A stretch of DNA of 41,687 bases, from assembly GCA_903907985.1 (NCBI GenBank), contig CAIVQG010000050.1, positions 1-41,687 on the forward strand, written 5' to 3'. Below the pieces are notes generated by a model that worked only from the letters and a program-made list of their open reading frames with translations, made no database searches and was not told where the DNA came from. The stretch comes from an uncultured delta proteobacterium. GTDB lineage: Bacteria > Desulfobacterota > Syntrophia > Syntrophales > Smithellaceae. A program made the position numbers and the translations under genes. This document shows, one piece after another, positions 41,190 to 41,687 of the stretch. The stretch's first letter is position 1. Each line of letters starts with the position of its first letter.

Positions 41190-41687
41190 AGTGGTAGAGT
41201 ATGCCGTGTAAAACGCATGACTTGTCGGTTAAAGTCCGACGGTGGGAGTTCGGTAGTTCGCCCACGTAGCTTGAGGGAGGTGTAAAGGGTAACCTGAAGC
41301 ATTAAGTTTCCTGACAAAGGCTCCTTAGGGGAGTCGAGCAAACCTGCGGGCCGCAGCGCAAGCGAACCCAGATGTAGCCTCGAAACATACGATGGAGTTG
41401 TCGACCCTTTTCTACAGTGGGGAAGACCGGAGCATCTATCCTGACGATAACTACCAGAACCGATAGATGGGCTTCCGGGGTAACAGGGGTGGCACGTAGG
41501 GGCAGCCATGCGACAATGAACACGGGAGACCCTTGTCGATGCTCTACAGGAGAGCAACCGGTAAATATAAGGAAACGAAATTTTACTGGGTCGGCAAGGG
41601 AGTCGGATTTGCCCATAGTACCGCTTGTATTCCAAGGACAACATAACCTTGGGAGAGGAAAGGGGCAATACCTTCATCATGCTTCTA
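41190..41687 (+). mobile_element. Group II intron, 5' part (cut off by the window end)
   Basis: From about 41190 the sequence is dense in paired segments and matches remembered bacterial group II intron domain I sequence: GTGTAAAACGCATG, TCGGTTAAAGTCCGAC, GGGAGTTCGGTAGTTCGCCC, CTTGCG/CGCAAG-type stems, and GGGGAAGACCGG with ATCTATCCTGACGATAACTA near 41440. The pattern GAACACGGGAGACCCTTGTC and GGAAACGAAATTTTACTGG (41517-41590) belongs to the region before the intron-encoded reverse transcriptase, whose start would lie at or past the window edge. The 5' boundary is approximate. It sits about 90 bases after the operon terminator. Confidence 0.8.

Noticed and set aside
1-41687. CRISPR array or retron.
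   Set aside because: No regularly spaced direct repeats with unique spacers and no reverse transcriptase gene within the window; the ATPase/HNH pair lacks an adjacent retron RT.

Overview
The window looks like a stretch of an anaerobic bacterial chromosome, most likely a deltaproteobacterium (Desulfobacterota, Syntrophus/Smithella/Desulfomonile-like). That placement is an inference from a tungsten-type aldehyde:ferredoxin oxidoreductase, an iron-type alcohol dehydrogenase, a sigma-54 activator with a matching -24/-12 promoter, and a group II intron. Every credible gene lies on the + strand.

Region A (1-768) holds no convincing gene. It ends in att1, a copy of the 3' part of a tRNA-Glu(CUC) gene read on the minus strand. 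Paired arm-type motifs just left of att1 suggest this is the right end of another integrated element (element 0).

Region B (711-22226) is integrative element 1, about 21.5 kb, bounded by two 58-bp att repeats that differ at one base. It carries a tyrosine integrase, a terminator, a small XRE-like and an AlpA-like regulator, a RepA/RegA-like ATPase followed by a cluster of GTCAAC repeats (candidate origin), and then a long defence cargo. The cargo is a type I restriction-modification operon (hsdM, hsdS, hsdR) with a Septu-like ATPase/HNH pair inserted between hsdS and hsdR, two PD-(D/E)xK-like nucleases, a HARE-HTH-like protein, a gene broken by an amber codon, a MazG-like pyrophosphohydrolase overlapping a DUF3578-HNH nuclease, and an unrecognised wHTH/PD-(D/E)xK protein next to att2.

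Region C (22169 to about 29.5 kb or beyond) is element 2. It has a related integrase and AlpA-like protein but a different replication module (DnaD-like protein plus zinc-finger/TOPRIM/helicase primase), a HigB/HigA-like toxin-antitoxin pair and a class II-type Fic protein. No third att copy or intact tRNA-Glu is visible, so its right end is undefined.

Region D (29.5-32.7 kb) has a WD40-caspase lipoprotein and an HU-type protein, each preceded by a palindrome.

Region E (32.8-41.1 kb) looks like core metabolism and appears more GC-rich. A sigma-54 enhancer-binding protein is followed by an inverted repeat, a near-consensus sigma-54 promoter, and the operon Fe-ADH, SCP2, AOR, alkylsulfatase (lipoprotein with its own SCP2-like domain), closed by a strong terminator. 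I infer that it releases long-chain alcohols from sulfate esters and oxidises them through aldehydes to acids. The window ends inside the 5' part of a group II intron.
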